Made by a program: the position numbers and the translations under genes | Notes under the pieces: model-generated | What the model was told of the DNA's origin: nothing | The model's database searches: none | Seen by the model: the letters and a program-made list of their open reading frames with translations, nothing else | Shown here: positions 15,731 through 24,268 of the stretch, piece after piece | Position numbering within the stretch: the first letter of the stretch is position 1 | Layout: every line of letters starts with the position of its first letter | Source: Streptomyces sp. ISL-43 | GTDB taxonomy: Bacteria > Actinomycetota > Actinomycetes > Streptomycetales > Streptomycetaceae | DNA: 64,000 bases | NCBI RefSeq assembly: GCF_018614195.1 | Contig: NZ_JAGGOT010000034.1 | Span: forward strand, 62,001-126,000 | Direction: 5' to 3'

Positions 15731-17053
15731 ATGGGCGAACCGGCGACGCTGCTGCGCGTGTTAGTCCAGCAACGGCACTGGCGTTACAGGGACTTCGTCA
15801 CGGCGTTCGAGCGCGCGGCCGCACAGGCCGGCGTACAGGGCATGTCGGTGTCGGAGGCACAGTTTCGGCGGTGGACGTCGGGCCGGATCAAGACCATGCC
15901 GGGACCGGACACGCGCCGGGCACTGGAGCAGCTCTTCGACGTGGAGACCGCGGCGCTGTTCGGGCCACCGCCCGCGCTGTCGGCCTCGGCCTCGGTGACT
16001 CCCGCTGCGTACAACCTCGAAAGTGAAATCGCCATGACCGCACGTGACGCCGCTGATGAGGCGGGTGCTGCCGCCGCGCAGTCCGTATCCGACACGACCA
16101 TCGACCAGCTCCGCGACGACGCCCTGTCCCTCGCCCGCTCGTACGGCGCCGTGAGCGCCTTCAACGTGTTCCGGCGGGCGAAGGTCCTGCGCTCGGAGGC
16201 GGAGCACCAACGTGGACTCACCAAGGTGCCCGTGCAGCAGCAGGACCTGCTGATCGTGGCGGGGCAGGCCTGCGCACTGCTGTCAACCGCTGCGTTCGAC
16301 CTCGGAGCCCTGAACGACTCGGCCCGCCTCGCCCGATCGGCGGCCCTGTACGGGGAAATGGCCCGCTTCGACCCACTGCGGGCCTACGCCACCGGATCCT
16401 TGGCGATCTGCGCGTATTACACGGGCCGCCCCTCGGAGTCCGTACGGCATGTACGGACTGCGCTGGCCTACGCCGGTCTGGGCGACACGGCCAAGCGGCG
16501 GCTGCTGTCCATCGAGGCCCGCGCTCACGGGCACCTCGGGGACCGGGAGCGGGCCACCCGGGCGCTCGTCGCGTCCACGCGGCAGGACAGGGGCGAGCGG
16601 GACGCCCTGCACGACGACGTCGGCGGCGAGTTCGCCTTCAATGAGGAGCGACTGCTGATGTCCAACGGCACAACCGCCCTGCTCGTCGGCGACGGGGCGG
16701 CGGCGGAGGTGACGGCGCAGCGGGCGCTGGATCTGGTCGCGTCCCGGCCGCCGGCTCGGCAGTCGGTATCGGTACGGGGCAAGGCCGCGGCCGACCTCGC
16801 TGCGGCGCAGGTGCTTCGGGGCGACCTGGACGCGGCGGCGGTGACGCTGGAGACGGTGTGGGTGATCCCGGCGGAGCAGCGTGTGGCGGGGCTGTTGGAG
16901 CGCACCGGCGCATTGCGGCGGGCTCTGACGGCCCCTGCGTTCAGGGGGACGGGGGTGGCTGTCACGCTCGGGGAACAGATCGAGGAGTTCGGGCGCCTCT
17001 CGGCGCCGAGGCAGCTGGGTACGGGGAGCGGGCTCCTGGCCATCGAGCCATGA
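15731..17053 (+). CDS. NsdA/NsdB-like regulatory protein
   Basis: 440 aa. The N-terminus (LLRVLVQQRHWRYRDFVTAF) aligns with the related protein at 4958-6373 and is followed by a DNA-binding-like segment (SEAQFRRWTSGRIKTMPGPD) and a long alpha-helical TPR-like body. ATG at 15731 has GAGGGAG seven bases upstream. NsdA/NsdB-type proteins repress development and antibiotic production in Streptomyces; a similar role here is a family-level inference. It stands alone, with the reductase gene converging on it (17 bases between stops). Confidence 0.7.
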   Translation: MGEPATLLRVLVQQRHWRYRDFVTAFERAAAQAGVQGMSVSEAQFRRWTSGRIKTMPGPDTRRALEQLFDVETAALFGPPPALSASASVTPAAYNLESEIAMTARDAADEAGAAAAQSVSDTTIDQLRDDALSLARSYGAVSAFNVFRRAKVLRSEAEHQRGLTKVPVQQQDLLIVAGQACALLSTAAFDLGALNDSARLARSAALYGEMARFDPLRAYATGSLAICAYYTGRPSESVRHVRTALAYAGLGDTAKRRLLSIEARAHGHLGDRERATRALVASTRQDRGERDALHDDVGGEFAFNEERLLMSNGTTALLVGDGAAAEVTAQRALDLVASRPPARQSVSVRGKAAADLAAAQVLRGDLDAAAVTLETVWVIPAEQRVAGLLERTGALRRALTAPAFRGTGVAVTLGEQIEEFGRLSAPRQLGTGSGLLAIEP

Positions 17054-17070
17054 CCCTCCGTCCCGCATAC

Positions 17071-18096
17071 CTACGGGTGGCCGAGAGCGGAGAGGATCTG
17101 GGCTTCCTTGGCCGGGTCCACGCCGTGCTCGGCCGACCGCGGATGTTCGACTGGTCGGCCGTCTGCCTGCATCCACGCCCAGGTATCGGCAATGGTGTCG
17201 CCAAGCGGACGGCAGCGGAGCCCGGCTGCAACGGCACGGGAGGGGTCGACGGACCACACTCCGGAGTGCGCGCGCCACAGCGGAAGCTCCGTCCACTGCT
17301 TGACACCGTGCGCGGTGAGTGCCGCCGCGTTGGCCCACACCGGGCTGCCGCTGCTACCGGTGACGGTTAGGCACGCGGCGATGAAGTCGGACCAGCTGAT
17401 GCCATCGGGGTGGGCGATGTTGAACGCCCGGCCGGGGCCATCGGTGCCGGCGGCCTGATCGACGGCGAAGGCGGCGACGTCCCGCACGTCCACAGGCTGG
17501 ATCATCTGGGCGGCCGGCGCTGGGACGACGATCGGTCCGCCGCGCTCGGCACGGGTGAGCCACCAGGGGAGGCGGCCGACGTACTCGCCAGGCCCCAAGA
17601 TCACTCCGGGCCGCAGGAACACCGCGTCGTCCCCGAAGGCGGCGCGCACGGCAGCCTCTCCACCCGCCTTCTGGAAGCCGTACTTCGTCGGGCTGCCGTC
17701 GGGACCGGTGTGACCGAACGACTCATCGGCGTCCGGCGGGCACTGCAACAGCGGGGAGTCCTCGGTGAGCGGGTGGTGGGGCCACCCTTGATAGACGGAC
17801 ACCGTGGAGACGTGCACCCACCGTGCGGCGGCCGGGCGCAGGATATCGGCGGCGAGGAGCACATCACGGGGAGGGAACTCACTGCTGGAGGTGTCGATGA
17901 CGGCATCCCATGGCCCGTGCGAAGCAAGCCGCTTCAGGTCGTCGGGGCTGGTCCGGTCACCCTGGACGGTGTCGGCGCCCTCGACCGCGCCGGAGCGCCC
18001 CCGGTTGAACGTCGTCACATCCCAACCGCGCCGTAGCGCTTCGTCGACGATTGCTCGGCCGAGGAACCAGGTGCCACCCATCACGAGAATCCGCAT
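17071..18096 (-). CDS. NAD-dependent epimerase/dehydratase-family reductase
   Basis: About 341 aa extended-SDR enzyme. The N-terminus MRILVMGGTWFLGRAIV carries the GGTxFLGR nucleotide-binding loop, and AAARWVHVSTVSVYQGW holds the Ser/Thr strand. The expected YxxxK is represented by YGFQK (PTKYGFQKAGGE). Related atypical SDRs act on sugar nucleotides or as isoflavone-reductase-like enzymes; the substrate is not clear. ATG at 18096 is chosen because the Rossmann loop starts right there; in-frame ATG at 18114 adds six residues. Confidence 0.75.
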   Translation of the reverse strand: MRILVMGGTWFLGRAIVDEALRRGWDVTTFNRGRSGAVEGADTVQGDRTSPDDLKRLASHGPWDAVIDTSSSEFPPRDVLLAADILRPAAARWVHVSTVSVYQGWPHHPLTEDSPLLQCPPDADESFGHTGPDGSPTKYGFQKAGGEAAVRAAFGDDAVFLRPGVILGPGEYVGRLPWWLTRAERGGPIVVPAPAAQMIQPVDVRDVAAFAVDQAAGTDGPGRAFNIAHPDGISWSDFIAACLTVTGSSGSPVWANAAALTAHGVKQWTELPLWRAHSGVWSVDPSRAVAAGLRCRPLGDTIADTWAWMQADGRPVEHPRSAEHGVDPAKEAQILSALGHP

Positions 18097-18240
18097 GAGG
18101 AACGACCCTGCCATGAACCGCCATGCGGCACCATCTCGCCCACAGCCCAAGCCCACCAACACCTGCGGATGTTCCCGCGTGACCTATGAGCGGTAGTACG
18201 TGGCTGTGGCGGTGAGGGCGGACTTACTGGTCTGTCTTGA

Positions 18241-18432
18241 TCAGGATCCCCTGCGTACTTGCTCAACAAAGATCGACCAAGCGTGCGACTCGAAGGACAG
18301 AAAAGGACCTTGGTGTTGCTTCGAGTCGCGCACTCCGATGCATCCGTCTCCGTCAGCGACTTCAACGCACTCGCCGCCGGTGCCATTGCTGTAGCTGCTC
18401 TTGCGCCAACGAGCGTGGGTGGAGAGGTTCAT
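18241..18432 (-). CDS. DUF397 domain protein
   Basis: 63 aa with the full DUF397 signature: ARWRKSSYSNGTGGECVEVA, then GCIGVRDSK and a C-terminal WSIFVEQVR. These small proteins are almost always paired with an XRE/DUF5753 regulator in Streptomyces, as in the BldB/WhiJ-like systems. The start codon overlaps the stop of the XRE gene (ATGA), so they are co-translated. Likely modulates the partner regulator. Confidence 0.9.
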   Translation of the reverse strand: MNLSTHARWRKSSYSNGTGGECVEVADGDGCIGVRDSKQHQGPFLSFESHAWSIFVEQVRRGS

Positions 18433-19277
18433 GAGGTGTGTTCCTTCAGTGTTTTCAGGACCAAGGCCGCCGATCGTTGCGGGCCCAGGGCCAGGGCACG
18501 TAGGTGATCGAATGCCTTGGTGTACAGGACGACATCCGCCGGCTGTTCAAGGTAGACCGAGTCGGTCAGGCCCTCCCGGTAGACGACATCTGGGTCTTCC
18601 TGCTCGGGGAACCCCAAGATCGTGAACGGGCCGGTGGCGGGGTATGCCCCGGCGTCGTAAGGGAGGATCTGCACTGTCACGTTCTTCAATCGGGTGATCT
18701 CTACGATGTGTTCGAGCTGCCTTGCCATCACCGCGGGGCTTCCGACGATGTGCATGAGCACGCTTTGGTGCATGACGACCCAGAGATCGGGCGGCGAGGG
18801 GTCTACCAGGAGCTTCTGACGGTTCAGCCGCACGTCCACGAGTCGTTGAATGTCTTCGTCCGTCTGCCCGGACGACGCTCTGCTCAGCTCGGTGGCGTAC
18901 TCCGCGGTCTGTAGCAGGCCAGGCACGAACTCACCCTGGTAGTTGTGAAGCCTGGAGGCTGCCTGCTCCAGGCCGATGTAGACCGAGAACCAGGCCGGTA
19001 CGGCGTCCCCGTGGGCATGCCACCACCCCTTGGTCTTCGATTCCTTCGCCAGAGACTTCAGTAGCTCACGAAATTCGTCGGACGTGCCGTAGAAGCGGCA
19101 CAGCGCTTCGACGTCGGAAGGCTGTACCCGACCTTGGCCGGTCTCCATCCGATTGACCTTGGAACCGCTCCAGTCCAGCTCCTTGCCCACCTGATTGCAG
19201 GTGAGGTTGTTGTCCTCACGAAGTTTCTTCAACTCGATGGCCAGTCGGCGACGCCGGGCCGTGGGGGAACCTGCCAT
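18429..19277 (-). CDS. XRE-family regulator with DUF5753 (WhiJ-like)
   Basis: 282 aa. Residues ~10-65 form a Cro/C1-type helix-turn-helix (RLAIELKKLREDNNLTCNQV, then GKELDWSGSKVNRMETG), and the remainder is the DUF5753 domain with the typical QTAEYATEL and ILPYDAGAYPATGPFTIL segments. ATG at 19277 has AGGAG six bases upstream. It forms an operon with the DUF397 gene and is divergent from the ATPase gene at 19475, the common Streptomyces three-gene arrangement thought to control development-linked targets. Confidence 0.9.
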   Translation of the reverse strand: MAGSPTARRRRLAIELKKLREDNNLTCNQVGKELDWSGSKVNRMETGQGRVQPSDVEALCRFYGTSDEFRELLKSLAKESKTKGWWHAHGDAVPAWFSVYIGLEQAASRLHNYQGEFVPGLLQTAEYATELSRASSGQTDEDIQRLVDVRLNRQKLLVDPSPPDLWVVMHQSVLMHIVGSPAVMARQLEHIVEITRLKNVTVQILPYDAGAYPATGPFTILGFPEQEDPDVVYREGLTDSVYLEQPADVVLYTKAFDHLRALALGPQRSAALVLKTLKEHTS

Positions 19278-19474
19278 TTCAACTCCTCGCGCTCTACTGG
19301 ACATTCCATCGCATAGGAAGTGGGGAGAGGGGTCAATCACTCAATGGAGCGAATCCCCTCATGCACATTGCATGGCGGGATGCGCGCCGCCATGCTTGCA
19401 TACAGGCATTCGCGTGACTGATCGGGGACGGATCGTGACACGCGAGAACATCGCACCGCAGGGGGTATACGCAC

Positions 19475-20125
19475 ATGGACGTCGCCCGAACTCATGTTCT
19501 GAAGCCGTTGGAGCTGTCATTCCTGGCTGAGCCGGAAGAGGTCCCCGCTCTACGCCGCGTGGTGCGGCAGCACCTGGAGTATTGGGGAATGGCCGATCTG
19601 GTCGACGCCGCGCAGCTCTGCGTCAGTGAGCTCGTCACCAACGTGCTCATCCATGTGGGAGTTGGAACACCCACGACCCTTGTGCTCCGAATCAGGGGCT
19701 CGCATCTGCGTATCGAGGTCCAGGATCCCGACCCGCGCGCCCTCCCCACCCTGGTCGCCGCAGACCTCCAGTCTGAGACAGGCCGAGGTCTCGGACTCCT
19801 CGACGCTACGGCGGATCGATGGGGGATTATCCCGACACCGTCAGGCAAGACGACATGGGCCGAGGTTGCAACCATCTCGAAGCCGCAAGCCGGATACGAG
19901 GTCAGCGGGCACATCGCCTGGATCGAGCCGGTGATCAGGCAGTACAGGCAAGTTGCAGAGCCCTGCACCTCGGGCTCGGTGCTCAGCCGGGTTATGACCG
20001 GTGACGCCGGTACTCATCTAATCGCTGACGTGCTGCATTGGCTGCATGTCCGCGGCTTCGACGCGGATGAAACGCTGGACCACGCGCAGAGTCGGTTCGA
20101 GGCCGAACGGCCGGCCGAGCGCTGA
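19475..20125 (+). CDS. Anti-sigma-factor-like ATP-binding protein (HATPase_c_2)
   Basis: 216 aa. The N-terminal ~125 residues form a GHKL ATPase: N box QLCVSELVTNVLIHV, D box EVQDPDPR and G box SETGRGLGLLD. The C-terminal ~85 residues form a separate helical domain. A GGGGG-type ribosome site precedes ATG 19475. Divergent from the XRE/DUF397 pair, it completes the regulator/DUF397/ATPase trio; its partner sigma or anti-anti-sigma factor cannot be told. Confidence 0.85.
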   Translation: MDVARTHVLKPLELSFLAEPEEVPALRRVVRQHLEYWGMADLVDAAQLCVSELVTNVLIHVGVGTPTTLVLRIRGSHLRIEVQDPDPRALPTLVAADLQSETGRGLGLLDATADRWGIIPTPSGKTTWAEVATISKPQAGYEVSGHIAWIEPVIRQYRQVAEPCTSGSVLSRVMTGDAGTHLIADVLHWLHVRGFDADETLDHAQSRFEAERPAER

Positions 20126-20514
20126 TGCCCCCGACGGCTGGCGGCTCCCAGGGCTGTGGGGTCGGAGAAGTTGATCACGTCGGAGAACTCGACGCCTGTA
20201 TTACTCACTGGAGTTCGACTACAGGAGTGGGAGTGTTCTGGGTGGTGGGGGAAGGCGGGGGCTCTCGACTCTTACTGTCCGTTCCGGTGGCGGACGGCGT
20301 CGCACTCTCTTCGGGGCCCATCGATTGGAGGCGGATTACGGCCTCCCCCGAGCGCGGGGAAGTCTGCGAAGTGGGAGAGGTGCTCGATGAAGTAGTTGCT
20401 GCGCTGAACCGAGCATTTGCGGAGTACGGGTGGATGCGTGTCGCGGCAGAGCTCTCGGGAGTTCGGGAGATTCTGGCGGATTCCATGAAGATTCATCAAA
20501 TCTTAGACGAATAG
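20125..20514 (+). CDS. Unrecognised small protein coupled to the ATPase gene
   Basis: 129-aa frame whose ATG overlaps the preceding stop by one base (TGATG), a usual sign of coupling. I do not recognise a family. The first half is Gly/Val-rich with a short hydrophobic strand (TGVGVFWVVG), and the second half is a plausible helix pair (LDEVVAALNRAFAEYGWM). Base composition falls here towards that of the following restriction island. It could be a real gene or an accidental open frame. Confidence 0.4.
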   Translation: MPPTAGGSQGCGVGEVDHVGELDACITHWSSTTGVGVFWVVGEGGGSRLLLSVPVADGVALSSGPIDWRRITASPERGEVCEVGEVLDEVVAALNRAFAEYGWMRVAAELSGVREILADSMKIHQILDE

Positions 20515-20641
20515 GGGCATGTCAGACAGTTGTGCTGCCCCACGCATGACTGTCCGGACTTTCGACCCTTGGGTCCATGCCTTTCGGTCACTGTGTGATC
20601 GAGCTCTGGTACATGATCGACCCCGATCGTATTCTGATGCC

Positions 20642-21595
20642 ATGCCAGCAGATGAGATGTTGTTCGACGACCTCGGCGCGCCTGATGGAGAAGACGCCGA
20701 ACTCGATCGGGTAGCCGCCTGGTTCACTCGTCAACCCAGCCTTGAGGGAAGGTTTTCAGCAGTCCTCAGGCAGTCAATTGACGAGGTTCTTGACGGTCAG
20801 CGAACGGCGCGTTACGACATTCGGCAGTTGGCCAAGACTGAGAAGACCTACCTGGGTACGAAGGTCGAGATCGTCTGTCAGTCCGAATTCGGGCTTCCGC
20901 GCGGCCTGGAGATGGACTACAGCGTTTCTGGTGTGGATGTTGACGCAAAATTTTCACTCACCGGGCAGTGGATGATCCCGAAGGAGGCCATCGGGCACAT
21001 CTGCCTCCTGCTGTCTGCTGACGATCAGAATTCCTCCTATGTGGCAGGGCTCGTCCGGATCGGCGAGAGGATTCTGACGAAGGGCGGGAATCGGGACGGT
21101 AAGAGGTCTATTTCCAAGCCGGGACGTTCGGCGATCCGGTGGCTCTTTGAGAACGGTTCTATGCGCGAGAATCTGCTATTGAAGTTGGGCCATGGCGTCC
21201 GAGCTGGAATCATGGCTGAACCTGCGGGTCAGAGGCGTGTTGATGAGCTCTTCCGGCGTGTGCAGGGTCGAATCATTGACCGCAATGCAGTGGTAACGGT
21301 CGCGAAGCAGCTGGATTCGGCGAAGAGAGTTCGCGATGCAAGGAAACGCCTGCAGCCGGAAGGTGTGATAATCCTTGGTGCACAAGGGAAGGATCCACAA
21401 ATTGCGCGATCTCTTGGCTTGACAGTGCCCGAGAAAGGCACGTGGTTGGCGGTACGATTGACCCGTGCAGAGCCGAGTGACTCACGCCTTCAGGTGGACA
21501 TCGGAGGCATCCACTACGCTGTGGCGGAGGCAGGCCAGCCCTACTGGCCTGCCCCGCTGATCATCGCTGAGGGGTCCCGAGAAGATACGGCTTGA
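20642..21595 (+). CDS. NaeI-like type IIE restriction endonuclease (predicted GCCGGC)
   Basis: Clear relative of NaeI, from memory of that sequence: shared blocks are DGQRTARYDIRQLAKTEKT, GTKVEI, EMDYSVSGVDVDAKFS and NELFRRV-like DELFRRVQGRIIDRN. The catalytic set is present as E76, D92, D101 and K103 (DAKFS). From ATG 20642 the protein is 317 residues, the length of NaeI. At the place where NaeI has Leu43 in its ligase-like motif this protein has Val49 (SIDEVLDGQR). The frame is open to ATG 20519, but family similarity starts after 20642. Its 3' end overlaps the convergent methyltransferase by 35 bases. Confidence 0.85.
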   Translation: MPADEMLFDDLGAPDGEDAELDRVAAWFTRQPSLEGRFSAVLRQSIDEVLDGQRTARYDIRQLAKTEKTYLGTKVEIVCQSEFGLPRGLEMDYSVSGVDVDAKFSLTGQWMIPKEAIGHICLLLSADDQNSSYVAGLVRIGERILTKGGNRDGKRSISKPGRSAIRWLFENGSMRENLLLKLGHGVRAGIMAEPAGQRRVDELFRRVQGRIIDRNAVVTVAKQLDSAKRVRDARKRLQPEGVIILGAQGKDPQIARSLGLTVPEKGTWLAVRLTRAEPSDSRLQVDIGGIHYAVAEAGQPYWPAPLIIAEGSREDTA

Positions 21596-22685
21596 GGTGC
21601 TTCGCAATTGCCTCCGCCAGTGCCGGCGGAACGGCGTTACCGATCTGCTTGGCGATCTGGATCTTTGTTCCGCACCACTGAAAATTGTCGGGGAAGGTCT
21701 GTAGAAGGGCGGCTTCCCGGTGGGTGATGGGGCGGTCTACTCGATATCCATTCTTTCCGGATTCCCACTGAGGGTGGAGATATTGACCCTTCTCAGGTTT
21801 AAAGAATTCTGTCCGAATGGTGAGCGACGGTTCGTTCCATTGCATTCGACCCATGACGTCGGTCGTGCCGCTCGTCTTCTTCTTCCAGCAGTTCGGGAGT
21901 AGTTCCTCAGGAAGATTGAAGCGTCCTCCGCCCGGAGGGACGTGGGCGTAGCGAAGCAGAGAGAGATCGGTCGGGGTGCGGCCGAGGTGGAGATCCTTGC
22001 TCTTGAAGACGCCCGGAACGGTCTCTCCGAAGAACCTGGCGCTTGAGGCAGGCAGGGCGGTGGTCTCGGGCTTGTCCGCCAGTCCTTGCCTGTCGAAGGC
22101 GTCCTTCACTGTGCGCCACGGCTTGAGTCCGATCGGATTTCCCTGCCCGTGAGTCTGAGGGGGTAGGGGGATCTTTCCGATCTTGGAGCCGATCACGATG
22201 GCACGCTTTCTGCGCTGGGGTGCCCCGTAGTTGGCGGCCATCAGGATTCCGGACGTGAGCTCGTATCCATCCAGCAGGCCGCCCTCACGTACCTCTTCCT
22301 GGAGTAGGAGGAACTCGGACGACTTCAGGAAGCGATCAACGTTCTCGATGACGAAAACGTTGGGCTTCGCGTGCTGGACGAAGCGGATGTATTCCTTCCA
22401 GAGTTTGTTCCGAGGGTCGTTGACGTCGCGGGTGCCCAGGTTGGAGAAGCCCTGGCAAGGAGGGCCGCCGATGATGACATCTGCCCGAGGGATCTCGTGA
22501 TCCTGGATTTTGGCGATGTCACCCCAACGCATGTGCTCCTCGCCGAAGTTGGATGCATAGGTAGCTGCGGCATGCAGGTCCCACTCCACCGCCATGACCG
22601 GTTTGTACCCCTTTGCCGCCATGAAGCCCGAAGTCATGCCGCCACAGCCTGCGAACAGGTCGATCATGGAGATGCGCTTAGCCAT
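21561..22685 (-). CDS. DNA (cytosine-5) methyltransferase
   Basis: 374 aa with the ordered m5C motifs. Motif I is DLFAGCGGMTSG (residue 9 on), IV is GGPPCQGFSN with catalytic Cys77, VI is VIENV, VIII is APQRRKRAIVIG and X is QIGNAVPPALAEAI. The target-recognition region lies between VIII and IX (about residues 190-290). It is the only modification gene between two endonucleases, so it probably protects GCCGGC; this is inference from the nuclease families. It follows the NgoMIV-like gene on the same strand after 162 bases, and its stop overlaps that of the NaeI-like gene. Confidence 0.95.
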   Translation of the reverse strand: MAKRISMIDLFAGCGGMTSGFMAAKGYKPVMAVEWDLHAAATYASNFGEEHMRWGDIAKIQDHEIPRADVIIGGPPCQGFSNLGTRDVNDPRNKLWKEYIRFVQHAKPNVFVIENVDRFLKSSEFLLLQEEVREGGLLDGYELTSGILMAANYGAPQRRKRAIVIGSKIGKIPLPPQTHGQGNPIGLKPWRTVKDAFDRQGLADKPETTALPASSARFFGETVPGVFKSKDLHLGRTPTDLSLLRYAHVPPGGGRFNLPEELLPNCWKKKTSGTTDVMGRMQWNEPSLTIRTEFFKPEKGQYLHPQWESGKNGYRVDRPITHREAALLQTFPDNFQWCGTKIQIAKQIGNAVPPALAEAIAKHLKPYLLGTPQR

Positions 22686-22847
22686 GTGCACCAGGTTAAT
22701 CGGAGGCACTGACAGTTGTCCCGGATGCTGGTGTGGTCGCACAGGAGGAGATCTGTGCCGGATGCTCGACGGGTGTCCCGCACGACTGCTCGCCCAGTCG
22801 GCTGCGCCGGAGAGTCAACCCCTGTGGGGCCACGACGGTGGTGCACC

Positions 22848-23738
22848 TCACAGTGTTGAGACGTAGCTGCGCAGTTCGTCGTAGTCGCGGAGCCGGCGCT
22901 GGTCACAGAGGCGTCGGAAGTTGTCACGCATCTTGAGTCGGTCCTTCCTTCGCGTACCGGAGCAGTACTCATCGATGGCCTGAGAGAGGGCGGGTAGGTC
23001 GAGGTGGTAGAGGCAGTCGACATCGCCCGAACCTCGCCCCAGTAGGTTCAGCATGGACGGGCGCGGCTCCATCGTCACGGCGGCGAAGTGCGGCATGCGG
23101 CCGCGTCGGAGCGATGCCATCTTCGAGCCTTGGCTTCGGCAGTCCTGAGCGCGATCGGTCCTCAGGGTCCACTTGAGGGACAGGCCTGCGATGAGGTGCT
23201 GAGCTGCTGCCGATGCGACGCCTGGTGTTGCTCGCGAGATCGTGATGTCGAGCTTGAGTACAGACTCTTCCCCGAGTAGATCCAGGAGTTCGAGGCGTTT
23301 GGTCTCGGCCTGCAGGACCTCGTGGTCGATCTTGTCCAGATGTGCGATGAGTCTCGTGTGAGCATCGTCAACGATGGGCGACTTCACGGCGAAGGAGCGA
23401 AGATCATTCACAGTGCGAGCCACTTCGGTAGCCATACTTTTGCGCAATTCGGTGGCCGCGCTGAGGTGTGAGTACTGCTCGAAGCTGTCGAGTGATTTCT
23501 CGGGAGTTACGGTGAGATGTGGCGCAGAGGACTGAAAGTGCTGAGACAAGTCGATCGACATCATGTCTGCCATGACGCCTCCTACTGTATTGTCCGGCAA
23601 TGCGACGGTGTCAGATTTTATGCCAATTGCCTCGAAGAGCAGTTTGCCCAGGTCGATAGAGAGCTTGCTCCCCGCGTCCGAGGTATTCGGGTTTCCGTCT
23701 CGATACCCGCAGAGGGATGTTATGAAGGGGGCGGGCAT
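22848..23738 (-). CDS. NgoMIV-like type IIF restriction endonuclease (predicted GCCGGC)
   Basis: 296 aa, close to NgoMIV in length. The diagnostic block LSLKWTLRTDRAQDCRSQG (K189, R193, D195, R196) matches the catalytic Lys and the recognition arginines of the NgoMIV/Cfr10I group. The upstream catalytic Asp is D164 (LKLDITI). GRMPHFAAVTMEPRPS and GSGDVDCLYHLDL also match NgoMIV. ATG at 23738 is chosen because similarity starts at DGNPNTSDAGSK and a GGAG site precedes it; the frame is open much further upstream without support. NgoMIV acts as a tetramer on two GCCGGC sites. Confidence 0.85.
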   Translation of the reverse strand: MPAPFITSLCGYRDGNPNTSDAGSKLSIDLGKLLFEAIGIKSDTVALPDNTVGGVMADMMSIDLSQHFQSSAPHLTVTPEKSLDSFEQYSHLSAATELRKSMATEVARTVNDLRSFAVKSPIVDDAHTRLIAHLDKIDHEVLQAETKRLELLDLLGEESVLKLDITISRATPGVASAAAQHLIAGLSLKWTLRTDRAQDCRSQGSKMASLRRGRMPHFAAVTMEPRPSMLNLLGRGSGDVDCLYHLDLPALSQAIDEYCSGTRRKDRLKMRDNFRRLCDQRRLRDYDELRSYVSTL

Positions 23739-23802
23739 TGGATCTCCAGGTGTCTGTTGACGTGAAAATTTGACGTCGGTCGCGTGAACTCCATCGATGA
23801 GG

Positions 23803-24234
23803 TCAGATTTTTTCGCCTTTGTCCTTCTTGTCCTTGATTCTCGTGATTGCACGTGCCACATCGTCGGGTCTTTCGTGCTCCCAGAACCGGAGAACTGTCC
23901 AACCGATTGATTCCAAATGTGTTGTCGTTTCATGATCACGTGCCATGTTCTTTTCCAGCTTGCTGCGCCACCACTCGGCGTTGGCCTTGGGCTGCGTTGC
24001 GTGCTGCGGGCAGCCGTGCCAGAAGCATCCGTCGAGGAAGACCGCGATCCTGTTCGATCCGAACGCAATATCGATCGTGCGCCGTGGGATACCGGGTACC
24101 GGCACATTGACGCGATACCGCAGGCCGGATGCATGCAACAGACGTCGTACGGCCAGCTCGGGTGTCGTATTGCGCGAGGCTTGGCGGCTCATGCGCGCAG
24201 ATACCCCGGGGGAGGAAGGCACGGCATCGGACAT
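23803..24234 (-). CDS. vsr: Very short patch repair endonuclease (Vsr)
   Basis: 143 aa. Signature residues are present: RNTTPELAVRRLLHASGLRY, then IDIAF (catalytic Asp region), FLDGCFWHGCP with the zinc/His motif, and GWTVLRFWEHE. Vsr nicks next to T:G mismatches that arise when 5-methylcytosine deaminates, so it is the usual companion of m5C restriction-modification systems. It lies 64 bases upstream of the NgoMIV-like gene on the same strand. The start could also be the ATG at 24192; neither has a strong ribosome site. Confidence 0.9.
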   Translation of the reverse strand: MSDAVPSSPGVSARMSRQASRNTTPELAVRRLLHASGLRYRVNVPVPGIPRRTIDIAFGSNRIAVFLDGCFWHGCPQHATQPKANAEWWRSKLEKNMARDHETTTHLESIGWTVLRFWEHERPDDVARAITRIKDKKDKGEKI

Positions 24235-24268
24235 GGGTGCATGATGCCGGCCCGTGTCGCAGTGTCCG

